Source: JASGMR01 sp963664675
Lineage (GTDB): Bacteria > Thermotogota > Thermotogae > Petrotogales > Kosmotogaceae
Assembly (NCBI GenBank): GCA_963664675.2
Contig: CAXXLB010000009.1
Location: 496,001 to 560,000, forward strand
Direction of reading: 5' to 3'
Length of the DNA stretch: 64,000 bases
The notes under the pieces were generated by a model. That model was not told where the DNA came from. It made no database searches and saw only the letters and a list, made by a program, of their open reading frames with translations. Shown in pieces: positions 28,253 to 36,921 of this stretch. A program made the translations under genes and the position numbers. Numbering within the stretch: the first letter of the stretch is position 1; each line of letters opens with the position of its first letter.

Positions 28253-29401
28253 TCATACTACCGATGGCTCAGAGATTGTCTCTCTTCTTTCAAATCTCCC
28301 CAGATCAACCGTTATATCAAAGGGAGGTTCTTCTTCCAAAATCAAACCAGTCAGATATATTCCAATCGCGGGAGAAAGCATAAATCCGTGACCACTGAAT
28401 CCAATCGCCATATAAAAACCGGCGAGTTCCTCCGATTCACAAACTATCGGCTGTTTATCAGGAGAGATATTGTAACTTCCCGCCCATTGTCTGACTATCC
28501 TGAGTTTCTTCAGGGGGGGAAGTAACCACGTTGCTTTTTTACTCATATTTTCAAGAAAATTGCAGGAGCTGTTTATTCTGTGGTTGTGAAATTCGTTTTC
28601 AGGTCCGTATCCCATTATAAAACTCCCGTGTGGTGATTGCTGGCAGTAAATATTGTAAGAAAAGGACATAACCATAGGATCGAGAACGGGATTAACCGGT
28701 TCGGTCACCAAGATTTCATGCCTTTCGGAAAAAACCGGCAGATCAAGCCCCGCCATCTTGCCAATTTCTCTTGCCCAACTTCCTGCTGCGTTCAATACTT
28801 TTTCGGTCACAATTAATCCCTTCGATGTTTCGACGCCTGTTATTCTTTCTTTTGATTTATTTATTCCCAGAACTTCTGTATCTTTCAAAATTGTGACCCC
28901 GTTTTTTTTCGCAGCTTCCGCATATGCGGCCGTCACATGAAACGGATTTGCATGACCATCGGTTGGGCAAAAAGCAGCAGCTTTGAGTTTCTCAATATTC
29001 AAAAATGGAACGATTTCCAGAGATTCTTCTGGTTCCAGGATTCTCGAGGGAATACCGTACTCGTGTTGAATAAAGATATTCTTTTCAAATTGATCGACTT
29101 CCTTATCGGAGTAGGCAAGAAGCAAATAACCTTTTTGCTTCAATTCTATATCGATTTCCGTATCCACGTAATCACGGAAATTTTCAAAAATATCCATGCT
29201 TTTTTTCGCCAGAAAACAGTTCTGCCTCGTACCCCATTGCTGCCTTATGCCAGCACCACATCTTCCAGTGGCTCCTGAGGCCAGAAAGTTTTTCTCTACG
29301 AGAACTATATCTTTAAGTCCCCTTTTTGAAAGATTATATGCCGCAGAACATCCTATTACCCCACCTCCGATTATCACTATCGACGCTTTATTTTTCATCA
29401 T
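28253..29401 (-). CDS. FAD-dependent amine oxidoreductase (proline dehydrogenase beta-type subunit)
   Basis: A DAO-superfamily flavoprotein of about 382 residues: VIIGGGVIGCSAAYNLSKRG is the FAD-binding fold, SGATGRCGAGIRQQWGTR follows as in sarcosine-oxidase/proline-dehydrogenase beta subunits, and GFSGHGFMLSPAIG closes the FAD site. With the three neighbouring genes it makes the four-part complex known from dye-linked L-proline dehydrogenases and related opine/HCN-type enzymes. Adjacent P5C dehydrogenase favours proline. ATG 29401 is chosen because AGGTGA lies five bases before it; the frame overlaps the upstream gene. Confidence 0.87.
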   Translation of the reverse strand: MMKNKASIVIIGGGVIGCSAAYNLSKRGLKDIVLVEKNFLASGATGRCGAGIRQQWGTRQNCFLAKKSMDIFENFRDYVDTEIDIELKQKGYLLLAYSDKEVDQFEKNIFIQHEYGIPSRILEPEESLEIVPFLNIEKLKAAAFCPTDGHANPFHVTAAYAEAAKKNGVTILKDTEVLGINKSKERITGVETSKGLIVTEKVLNAAGSWAREIGKMAGLDLPVFSERHEILVTEPVNPVLDPMVMSFSYNIYCQQSPHGSFIMGYGPENEFHNHRINSSCNFLENMSKKATWLLPPLKKLRIVRQWAGSYNISPDKQPIVCESEELAGFYMAIGFSGHGFMLSPAIGIYLTGLILEEEPPFDITVDLGRFERRETISEPSVV

Positions 29402-29669
29402 TATTTTCACCTAAAACTTCTGAAAATTTTATTCCGCCGAATGGCGGACGATACTTTTGAAGGTTCAGCTTATCAACAGGAATACCCGTTATCTTTGAAA
29501 TTTCCCTCAAAATTATCTGCCCGCAGTTTTTACCCTGACATGGTCCCATTCCACATCTGGTCATTCTCTTTATCTCTTCTATATTAGTATAACCTCTCTT
29601 TATCAGTTCTCTTATCGCCTTAAGAGTGACATCTTCGCATCTGCAGACTATGATATTCTCTTCTTTCAT
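29388..29669 (-). CDS. [2Fe-2S] BFD-like small subunit
   Basis: 93 residues with the bacterioferritin-associated-ferredoxin Cys pattern: VCRCEDVT near the N-terminus and RCGMGPCQGKNCG, i.e. CxC and CxxxxCxxxxC. It carries electrons within the proline dehydrogenase complex. Its ATG overlaps the stop of the alpha subunit (TAATG), so it is translationally coupled. Confidence 0.87.
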   Translation of the reverse strand: MKEENIIVCRCEDVTLKAIRELIKRGYTNIEEIKRMTRCGMGPCQGKNCGQIILREISKITGIPVDKLNLQKYRPPFGGIKFSEVLGENNDEK

Positions 29670-31279
29670 TATTTCACCAACCTGATATTTCGTGCAACGT
29701 TAAAAAATTCCTTCGGAATTTCAACCGAAATCACATTCGTTTTATCCATCTTTTCATTTTTCAAAACGTTCACTACTTTTCCTGACACTACTTTCTTCCC
29801 TTTTCTGTCCAGTACATCCACTATTTCTCCCTTTTGAGGAATGGGCAACATTTCATAGGGCATAGAAACCGTCGAGGTGTTTTCAGAATAATTTTTATTT
29901 ATTAAAAAAATTGCCAGGCCCGGACATCTGTTTATACAACTCCCACAACCAGTACATTTTGAATAATCGATTTTCGGCAAATTGTTAATATCCGTCCCTT
30001 CAGTTATCGCACCGAAGGGACAGTTATTAACGCATGGATCGCAGGGGATTTCTTGAAAACATTCAATCAGTGCAAAGGGGGTTTCATTCATTCTTTTCTC
30101 ATCGGGAAGAATACTCTTCAAGTTTTCCCCGGAAGGAACACCGGTTTTTTTCAAAGCTTCTATCTCACTGCCGGTGTTTCTCTTCTTCTGAAAAAAAGTT
30201 TCACCTTTCATCAGTTTATTCAGACCACTTCTTATTTTTGAACCCGTTGGTCCACTTCTGAGCACTTTTAAATTATTTTTTATTTTCTCTATTCTTTCAT
30301 CCTGTTTCACATCATTTATGAGGGTACTCGCCGCACATAAACCTGCCAACTCTCCCTCAAGCATGGCTGCAGTAGCTTCTTCTATGCCAGCAAGATCACC
30401 AGCTACGTAGATGTTATCTATTGAAGTCTGCATATTTTCATTTCTCACCGGAACTTCTCCACCCAGTTCGGGAATATATACCATCTCACATCCACTCTGT
30501 GAGAGAATATCCACAAGGGGACTCAATCCAACGGAGAGACATATGCAGTCACAATCGATCTCCTTTTCTGTTTCATTTATTTCATTCCAGTTTCTATCGA
30601 GTTCTATTATCTCCGCTCCCGTGACAAATTCATTTCCAAAGGCTTTTTTTATCGTGTGAGAAGTGTATAATGGCACACCCAATCTTCTTACCTTCGATGC
30701 ATGAACGGCATATCCGCTTATCTCGGGAGCCGCCTCGACTATTCCAACAACCTGTACTCCTGCCTGAATCAATTGATAGGATACAATCAGGCCAATGTTC
30801 CCCGAACCAATCATGAGTATTCTCTCAGCAGGCCTAACACCGTATATGTTCATTAGTGTTTGAACGGCCCCTGCTCCATAAATCCCAGGTAAATCATTGT
30901 TTTCAAAACTCAAAGATTTCTCAAATGCTCCTGTGGCGATAATCAATTTCTTGGGAGAAAATTTGAGCATCCTACCGTTCTGTAAAACCGTGAAGATTTT
31001 CTCCTCCTCATAGTATCCCAGTGCCCTGGCATCCAGATAAAGTTCTATATTTTTGTTTTTCTTTATTTCATCCATCAGATCTTTGGCAATCCTTATTCCT
31101 CTGCTACCTGCTCTCTCTTCTTTTGAACCGAAAAATCTGTGAGTTTGTTTTATAAGTTGGCCCCCAAGAAAATCCCGTTCCTCAATAAGAACGGTTTTTA
31201 TATTATTTCGTCCACAAGCAAGTGCTGCGGAAATTCCCGCGGGACCTCCACCTATAACCAGAATATCAGTTTCAATCAT
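29669..31279 (-). CDS. NAD(P)/FAD oxidoreductase with C-terminal ferredoxin domain (proline dehydrogenase alpha-type subunit)
   Basis: A 536-residue fusion. The N-terminal 330 residues are a two-dinucleotide-fold flavoprotein (IGGGPAGISAALACGR, later MIGSGNIGLIVSYQL and YVAGDLAGIEEA). The C-terminal part has two cysteine clusters: CDPCVNNCPFGAI and CTGCGSCINRCPGLAI, so one or two 4Fe-4S clusters. In many relatives the ferredoxin part is a separate protein. It is the electron-distributing subunit of the complex. Confidence 0.87.
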   Translation of the reverse strand: MIETDILVIGGGPAGISAALACGRNNIKTVLIEERDFLGGQLIKQTHRFFGSKEERAGSRGIRIAKDLMDEIKKNKNIELYLDARALGYYEEEKIFTVLQNGRMLKFSPKKLIIATGAFEKSLSFENNDLPGIYGAGAVQTLMNIYGVRPAERILMIGSGNIGLIVSYQLIQAGVQVVGIVEAAPEISGYAVHASKVRRLGVPLYTSHTIKKAFGNEFVTGAEIIELDRNWNEINETEKEIDCDCICLSVGLSPLVDILSQSGCEMVYIPELGGEVPVRNENMQTSIDNIYVAGDLAGIEEATAAMLEGELAGLCAASTLINDVKQDERIEKIKNNLKVLRSGPTGSKIRSGLNKLMKGETFFQKKRNTGSEIEALKKTGVPSGENLKSILPDEKRMNETPFALIECFQEIPCDPCVNNCPFGAITEGTDINNLPKIDYSKCTGCGSCINRCPGLAIFLINKNYSENTSTVSMPYEMLPIPQKGEIVDVLDRKGKKVVSGKVVNVLKNEKMDKTNVISVEIPKEFFNVARNIRLVK

Positions 31280-31580
31280 TCAAATCACCTCTGGGATTCT
31301 GAGAATGTACTATCATTCCTTCCTCCGCTCTGATCACGCAAATTCTCGTATTAGGAACGCCATTCACCGTCATCAAGCATGATGAACAATGACCAACCGC
31401 ACAAAACAGGCCCCTTGGCCTGTGCAACTTCGGACTGGTATTGTATTTTATTATTCCATCTGCATGCAATGCAGCGGCAATCGTTTCCCCTTCAAAAGCC
31501 TTTATTCTTTTGCCGTCAAATGTGAAATATATTTCTTTTCCTTTTTCAAATGTAAGTATCGGATGCTTCTCTATTCTCAT
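31272..31580 (-). CDS. 2Fe-2S ferredoxin-like subunit (HcnA/sarcosine oxidase alpha N-terminal type)
   Basis: About 102 residues with FEGETIAAALHADGI and the cluster ligands CAVGHCSSCLMTVNG and a later Cys in TRICVIRAEEG. This is the small ferredoxin-like piece that heads the complex. ATG 31580 (MRIEKHPIL) matches homologs; starts further upstream add a non-conserved stretch. It overlaps the next gene by eight bases and is the first gene of the operon. Confidence 0.83.
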   Translation of the reverse strand: MRIEKHPILTFEKGKEIYFTFDGKRIKAFEGETIAAALHADGIIKYNTSPKLHRPRGLFCAVGHCSSCLMTVNGVPNTRICVIRAEEGMIVHSQNPRGDLND

Positions 31581-31737
31581 AAAACCTATGCAACCTCCAT
31601 CTATCACCAAAGCTCTATTAAGATTCTTACACTAAAATGAATTCTTATAAAATTCTAAATATAGTGATTATAATTGAATAGAGGTCATTCCCTTCTTTAA
31701 AGTAGGTTATAAGTGAGTATAAATAAGTATGCGAATT

Positions 31738-33072
31738 TTAACATTCCTCCAGTAGGATTCTTCCCCAGAAAGCGGGAATCTGAATGTCATCATTTCCGTT
31801 TAACACTATCTCTTCATCATTTAAAACGTCACGATATTTTCCGGTTTCATTTACAGAATTAAAATTATATTCCGATTCCGAAGTGTTTACAAAAACTATC
31901 ACCTTTTCTTTTTCCGTTTCCCTTTTGAAAGAAAAAAACTGCGCCTCTTTACAAATTTCAGCGTAATTTCCATATTTCAAAGCGGATGAATTCTTTCTTA
32001 TTTCAATCAATTTTTTTATTGTTTTTATCAGATCTCTGTTTTCCGCAGTCGATTCAACGTTTTCTATATCTATATATGGTCTTATCTTCTTGTCGGAATC
32101 ATCTTTTATACCTTCTATGCCCCATTCGCTCCCATAATAAATGGAAGGAATCCCCGGAACGGTTAAAAGAAGAATATGAATTGGATAAAGATAAAAACTA
32201 CTGTCAACTGCTGTTGCTATTCTTGAGACATCGTGATTGTCCACGAAATTGAGCAGGATCTTATTTTTGTATATTCCACCATTTCCGTACTGCCTGTTCA
32301 GTGAATAAGCTATTTCAAACATATTTTTATCGTTCAGAGAAGAGTAGAACCCTTTGTAACATTCATAATTTGTTACCGATTGACTCTCTCTGTCACTTAT
32401 ATACCTGTTGTAATCTCCATGAATCACTTCGCTTACAAGAAAAAAATTCTTATTCAGATTCTTTATGAAGTTGTTGAGTTCCTTTATAAACTCTGTGTCG
32501 AGGCAATCCGCTGCATCCAGCCTCAATCCGTCTATATCGAACTCTTTTATCCAGAACTTCACGACATTGAAAATATATTCAACTACCTCGCGGTTTCCAA
32601 GATTTAGCTTCACCAGACTGTCGTGACCATTCCAGCTATCATATGAAAATCCATCGTTATAATGGTTGTTACTACCAAAATCGACATTTTTGAACCAGTT
32701 GATATACAGGGATGCATCTTTGTTTTTCTTCAAGTCTTTAAATGCAAAAAACTCCCTCCCCACGTGATTGAAAACACCATCAAGCATAACTTCCATTCCT
32801 AAAAGATGAATATCCTCAACCAGTTTCCTGAAAGAAGTGTTGGTTCCTATTCTTCTGTCGACCGAAAAGAAATCCTTCGTATCATATCCATGATAAATAG
32901 ATTCAAACAATGGATTGAAGAGAATGGTAGTCGCTCCAAGACCCTTTATGTGCGGTATCCATTCCCAGATAGTTTTTATCTTTTCCTGAGACGAACTTTT
33001 GAAATCGTTTGGATAATAACAATCACACAGGCCTATTGGATAAATTTGATACACTATTTTTTCTTCCAGCAT
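31738..33072 (-). CDS. GH13 alpha-amylase family glucosidase (cytoplasmic)
   Basis: 444 residues with no signal peptide. All GH13 signatures are present: DGVFNHVG, DGLRLDAAD (nucleophile Asp186), LVSEVIHGD (acid/base Glu215) and FVDNHDVSR (Asp281). The start YQIYPIGLCD is typical of small intracellular maltodextrin hydrolases or glucanotransferases. GGGAGG lies before the ATG. A TATACC-N4-GGTATA palindrome covers its probable promoter, so it is under the neighbouring TetR protein. Whether it cleaves maltodextrins or another alpha-glucan is unknown. Confidence 0.9.
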   Translation of the reverse strand: MLEEKIVYQIYPIGLCDCYYPNDFKSSSQEKIKTIWEWIPHIKGLGATTILFNPLFESIYHGYDTKDFFSVDRRIGTNTSFRKLVEDIHLLGMEVMLDGVFNHVGREFFAFKDLKKNKDASLYINWFKNVDFGSNNHYNDGFSYDSWNGHDSLVKLNLGNREVVEYIFNVVKFWIKEFDIDGLRLDAADCLDTEFIKELNNFIKNLNKNFFLVSEVIHGDYNRYISDRESQSVTNYECYKGFYSSLNDKNMFEIAYSLNRQYGNGGIYKNKILLNFVDNHDVSRIATAVDSSFYLYPIHILLLTVPGIPSIYYGSEWGIEGIKDDSDKKIRPYIDIENVESTAENRDLIKTIKKLIEIRKNSSALKYGNYAEICKEAQFFSFKRETEKEKVIVFVNTSESEYNFNSVNETGKYRDVLNDEEIVLNGNDDIQIPAFWGRILLEEC

Positions 33073-33100
33073 TTAATATCTCCTCCCATTATTTTTTTGT

Positions 33101-33116
33101 TATACCGATAGGTATA
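33101..33116. promoter_or_regulatory. Palindromic operator upstream of the amylase gene
   Basis: TATACC-GATA-GGTATA, 29 bases before the amylase ATG. On the minus strand it ends in GGTATAAC, so the palindrome covers a TATAAC -10 box; a weak TTTATC lies 17 bp upstream. The same arms occur upstream of the TetR gene. Confidence 0.75.
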
Positions 33117-33132
33117 TAAATGATAAAAAAAA

Positions 33133-33705
33133 TCACGCGTATATCCCATGCATAAATTGATGAGAAACCGTGAATGCAAGATCTTCGTTCAGTTCACCTG
33201 GATTATTCAAATACTGATTGATATACGAATTGATTACTCCCATGAACGAAACGGTCAGATTTTTATTCTTACCTTTTAGGTTTCCGTGATGCGCGGCCAT
33301 ACTTACAAACATTTCATTGAGTGTTTTAAAGATCTTCAGGATGTACTCTTTTGAAACTTCACTCCATCTGTTGTCTACGGGTAAGTACTGCAAATAAAGC
33401 AAAATTCTGTAATAATCCCTGTTGTTTTTTGCAAAATTGAAAAAAGTTTTAACGGTTTTATTTATAGTGAGTGGGAGATCACCGGAATACTTCGTAGAAA
33501 TGTTCAACCCCCTCATCAGATTATGATGCTGTGAATCCAACAACTCTTCTATTAGCCCCTCTTTACTGTTAAAATAATGATAAAGCGTCGGTTTTGTTAC
33601 ACCTGATCTGTCAACAATATCCTGAATTCCAACCGAATCAAATCCATTGTTCGAATAAAGATATAACGCTGTCTGAAGAATTTTTTCTTTATTATCTATG
33701 ATAAT
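33133..33705 (-). CDS. TetR-family repressor with a non-canonical ATT start
   Basis: Read from 33705 the protein has 190 residues: IIDNKEKILQTALYLYSNNG, then the helix-turn-helix SVGIQDIVDRSGVTKPTLYHYF at about residues 25-46, then a ligand-binding domain. The frame has no ATG, GTG or TTG before residue 54; the codon before ATT 33705 is TGA. AAAGGATG lies just before it, so ATT is the likely start. Starting at the TTG 33543 would delete the DNA-binding domain. It lies directly upstream of the amylase gene and matching palindromes flank it, so it should repress itself and the amylase. Confidence 0.82.
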   Translation of the reverse strand: MIIDNKEKILQTALYLYSNNGFDSVGIQDIVDRSGVTKPTLYHYFNSKEGLIEELLDSQHHNLMRGLNISTKYSGDLPLTINKTVKTFFNFAKNNRDYYRILLYLQYLPVDNRWSEVSKEYILKIFKTLNEMFVSMAAHHGNLKGKNKNLTVSFMGVINSYINQYLNNPGELNEDLAFTVSHQFMHGIYA

Positions 33706-33725
33706 TCACATCCTTTAACATAACC

Positions 33726-33754
33726 ATTATACCTTTAGGTATACAAAAAAACAA
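33726..33754 (-). promoter_or_regulatory. TetR promoter with overlapping operator
   Basis: On the minus strand TTGTTT (33749-33754), 17 bp and TATAAT (33726-33731) form a near-consensus promoter. The palindrome TATACC-TTTA-GGTATA (33728-33743) lies across the spacer and -10 box, at the same place relative to the -10 as in the amylase promoter. This is the layout of autorepression. Confidence 0.75.
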
Positions 33755-33849
33755 TAGTATTCCAAAAATACTCGTGACTTTTTATACCAATTGCAAAAAA
33801 TATTTGTACATAAAATTTAAAGGCGGGGGTTACTCCCGCCTGCAGATAT

Positions 33850-34851
33850 TTAAAGAAGATTTATTCCATTTTCCTCACAGATTTTTATCATATCTTCCGG
33901 CCATATAGAACTCTGAATTTCCCCTATATGAGCCTTTTGAAGAAAATACATGCAAATTCTGGATTGCCCTATTCCTCCACCAATAGTGTATGGCAGTTCT
34001 TTATTTAAAATCCCTTTATGGAAGGGAAGATTCAATCTATCAATATTATCCGAAATTTTCAGCTGGCTCACTAGTGAATCCTCATCTACTCTTATACCCA
34101 TGGAAGACATTTCAAAGGCCCTATTCAATAAAGGATACCAGAATATGATATCACCGTTCAATTCCCAATCATCATAATCAGGGGCTCTCCCATCATGTTT
34201 AATACCTGATTTTAAAACTCCTCCGATCTTCATTAGAAAAACTGCTCCCCTTTTCTCGGTTATTTTATCTTCCCTTTCTCGCGGAGAAAGATCAGGATAC
34301 AGATTTTCCAGTTCCTGAGTCGTTATGAAAAAAATTTCATCCGGAAGGGTAGATTTGAGTTTTCTATATTCATAGGTGATAAAATTCTCGGTACTTTTGA
34401 AAACTTTATAAATTCTTCTGACTATATTTTCAAGTTTTTTCCTGTTTCTGTCTTTCTTAGAAATTATCTTTTCCCAATCCCACTGATCAACATATATCGA
34501 GTGAAGATTATCCAGATTCTCTTCCTTTCTTATGGCATTCATATCGGTATATATACCCTCACCGCTTTTGAACCCATATTTCGCAAGAGCCATTCTCTTC
34601 CATTTTGCCAGCGAATGTACGATTTCGGCCCGACAGTCTGCTGCGCCCTTAACCTGAAAACTAACAGGCATTTCAACACCGTTTAAATTGTCATTCAAAC
34701 CAGATTCCGGTTGAACGAAAAGTGGAGCAGACACTCTTGTAAGATTCAACTCGTAAGTTAAAGCGGACTGAAAATAGTCCTTCAGTTTTTTTATAGCAAC
34801 TTCAGTGTCCCTCAAGTTCAATTTTGCCTTGTAATCCTGTGGAATTATCAA
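33850..34851 (-). CDS. asnA: Aspartate-ammonia ligase
   Basis: 333 residues, class II aminoacyl-tRNA-synthetase fold, ATP- and ammonia-dependent asparagine synthesis. Seen are IPQDYKAKL at the start, LTRVSAPLFV, KGAADCRAEIVHSLAKWKR, YVDQWDWEK and the C-terminal GGGIGQSRICMYFLQKAHIGEIQ. It appears to be a single-gene unit. Confidence 0.94.
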   Translation of the reverse strand: MIIPQDYKAKLNLRDTEVAIKKLKDYFQSALTYELNLTRVSAPLFVQPESGLNDNLNGVEMPVSFQVKGAADCRAEIVHSLAKWKRMALAKYGFKSGEGIYTDMNAIRKEENLDNLHSIYVDQWDWEKIISKKDRNRKKLENIVRRIYKVFKSTENFITYEYRKLKSTLPDEIFFITTQELENLYPDLSPREREDKITEKRGAVFLMKIGGVLKSGIKHDGRAPDYDDWELNGDIIFWYPLLNRAFEMSSMGIRVDEDSLVSQLKISDNIDRLNLPFHKGILNKELPYTIGGGIGQSRICMYFLQKAHIGEIQSSIWPEDMIKICEENGINLL

Positions 34852-34959
34852 TTTCCCATCTATATCACTCCCTGTTGTAAAAGATTCAATATATTATATC
34901 AGGCGGAAAATACAAAATGGAAATTTTTATAAAAATAATTTCAAGAATTTATTATCCCA

Positions 34960-36522
34960 TCATTCTTTCAGAATTTCTGCGAGATCATTCTCAGGAGTGG
35001 TTATAGATCTAATGTTAAATTTTTCAACCAAAACATTCAGAACATTTTCTGAGAAGAAAGCCGGGTTTGTAGGTCCAATGTAGATATTCTTAATACCTAA
35101 TGCGAAAAGTGTTAAAAGAATACACACCGCCTTCTGTTCGTACCACGAAAGAACTATTGATAACGGAAGATCATTAACTCCGCATTCAAATGCCTGTGAA
35201 AGTGCAGCAGCAACCTGAATCGCAGAATAAGCATCGTTACATTGTCCCATATCCATAATTCTTGGAAATCCTCCGATGGTTCCTAAATCTAAATCGTTGA
35301 ACCTGAATTTGCCACATGCGAGAGTTAAAATAACAGAATCTTCGGGAGTCTGTTTAACAAAATCGGTGTAATAATTTCTTCCGGGTTTTGCTCCGTCACA
35401 TCCCCCAACTAAAAAGAATCTGCTTATTGCTCCACTTTTAACAGCTGCTATTACCTGATCTGCAACACTCAATACTGCGTTGTGGCCGAATCCTGTCATC
35501 AATTCGGAACCCCCGTTTATACCTGTCATGTGTTTATCTTCGTCCCAACCACCGAGTTCTAAAGCCTTCTCAATAATTGGAGTAAAATCCTTCTTTCCAT
35601 AATCATCAGGAATATGATTAGTGCCTGGGAAACCAACTACCGATGTTGTGTATACTCTATCAAAATATGAGGCCATTGGTGGCATCAAACAGTTTGTAGT
35701 GAAAAGAATAGGTGCTGGCATATTATCGAATTCCTTCTGCTGATTCTGCCATGCTGTTCCGTAATTTCCCTTGAGATGTGCATATCTCTTCAAACCTGGA
35801 TATCCATGACATGGAAGCATTTCACCATGAGTGTAAATATTGATTCCCTTTCCTTCAGTTTGTTCCAGTAACTGTTTTAAATCATGTAAATCGTGGCCGG
35901 TAACTACAATAAACGGACCCTTTTCAATATCAGTTGTAACCTTTGTAGGTTCAGGATTACCATAGGTAGATGTATTAGCTTCATCTAGCAGTCCCATACA
36001 TTTCAGGTTGATATTTCCAAATTCCATGAGAAGATCGAGCCATTCCTCAACAAGATGGTTTTCACCAAGGGCCTTCATCCCTTTGAAGAACCATTTATTG
36101 ATTTCATCATCGTCCTTTTCTAAAACATGAGCGTGCCATGCATATGCTCCCATTCCTCTTAAACCAAGTAATAGAGTTGACCTCAAAGATACTATGTCAG
36201 GATCCCCTGACCAGAGCTCTTTGTAACTAAAATCTTCAGCACCACCTAGTTTGTTTTTTTCATCCTCTATTTCATTTAAAAGGTCCTGGATTCTCTTTTC
36301 ATCGAAATTTACGTTAGTGATCGCTATAAACAATCCCTTCATCATAAGATCGTTAGCTCTTGAACTCGGATTTCCATTCGCTGCTCTTGCCAATCCCACC
36401 AAAGCTGCAGTCAATTCATCCTGTTTGTTGGCAACATCTGTATTTTTACCACATACTCCCTTTATAGTACAGCCTTTCCCCGCTGCTGTCTGTTCACATT
36501 GAAAACAAAACATATCTGACAT
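34960..36522 (-). CDS. hcp: Hydroxylamine reductase / hybrid cluster protein
   Basis: A 520-residue Hcp. The N-terminal Fe-S ligands CFQCEQTAAGKGC then KGVC (Cys6, 9, 18, 24) are present, as are GHDLHDLKQLLEQT and the hybrid-cluster regions TNCLMPP and ACGKFRFND. It acts on NO/hydroxylamine-type nitrogen species in anaerobes. AGGAGG precedes the ATG. A broken ferredoxin gene lies upstream and a Crp/Fnr regulator is divergent, matching the usual Hcp neighbourhood. Confidence 0.95.
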   Translation of the reverse strand: MSDMFCFQCEQTAAGKGCTIKGVCGKNTDVANKQDELTAALVGLARAANGNPSSRANDLMMKGLFIAITNVNFDEKRIQDLLNEIEDEKNKLGGAEDFSYKELWSGDPDIVSLRSTLLLGLRGMGAYAWHAHVLEKDDDEINKWFFKGMKALGENHLVEEWLDLLMEFGNINLKCMGLLDEANTSTYGNPEPTKVTTDIEKGPFIVVTGHDLHDLKQLLEQTEGKGINIYTHGEMLPCHGYPGLKRYAHLKGNYGTAWQNQQKEFDNMPAPILFTTNCLMPPMASYFDRVYTTSVVGFPGTNHIPDDYGKKDFTPIIEKALELGGWDEDKHMTGINGGSELMTGFGHNAVLSVADQVIAAVKSGAISRFFLVGGCDGAKPGRNYYTDFVKQTPEDSVILTLACGKFRFNDLDLGTIGGFPRIMDMGQCNDAYSAIQVAAALSQAFECGVNDLPLSIVLSWYEQKAVCILLTLFALGIKNIYIGPTNPAFFSENVLNVLVEKFNIRSITTPENDLAEILKE

Positions 36523-36570
36523 TTTTATTCCTCCTTTTAAAATGTTTAAAGCTGATTTATATTAAACAAA

Positions 36571-36835
36571 TCAAAAATCTTCAACTATATTTCCTTTCAC
36601 ACCAACTGTGATGACGTTCCATGGTATCATTTTGCTACTGCTCAACAAAGCATTTTGAACTGAGTTCACTTTTTCTCCACAACAAGACACCTTCATTCTA
36701 ACAATCAAAATGCTCTTTATATTGTTCAACTGTACATGTTTATGGATTTTCTTTCGCTCCCTCGTGGCACGCATTAACGTATAATCCACAATCGTTACAC
36801 TTATTTCCTTCTACAGTAATAATTTTTCTTTTCAT
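36571..36835 (-). pseudogene. Remnant of a 4Fe-4S ferredoxin next to hcp
   Basis: ATG 36835 opens MKRKIITVEGNKCNDCGLYVNACHEGA (in parts), the usual beginning of small two-cluster ferredoxins found beside hcp, but the third Cys of CxxCxxC is Tyr and a stop follows at about residue 32. No downstream frame restores the second CxxCxxC; a 72-codon open frame (36571-36789) in another register shows only SCCGEKVNS and looks accidental. The gene seems decayed. Frame and function are lost in this sequence. Confidence 0.5.
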
Positions 36836-36921
36836 AATTATATACCTCCGATGCATCTTTCAATTGGATTATATTATAATAATAAATACGATTATGTATC
36901 TCAAGCTACAAAGGAGGGAAT

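Noticed and set aside
33133..33543. A 136-codon frame starting at TTG as the TetR gene
   Set aside because: It lacks the helix-turn-helix; the same frame continues upstream through a complete DNA-binding domain to 33705.
36571..36789. A 72-codon open frame next to hcp as a gene
   Set aside because: No SD, no family likeness, and it overlaps the ferredoxin remnant in another register.
36886..36899. ATAC-N6-GTAT as a Crp/Fnr operator in the hcp region
   Set aside because: Arms of four AT-rich bases are common in this DNA, and it does not match the operator motifs I know for Fnr or HcpR; kept only as a remark.
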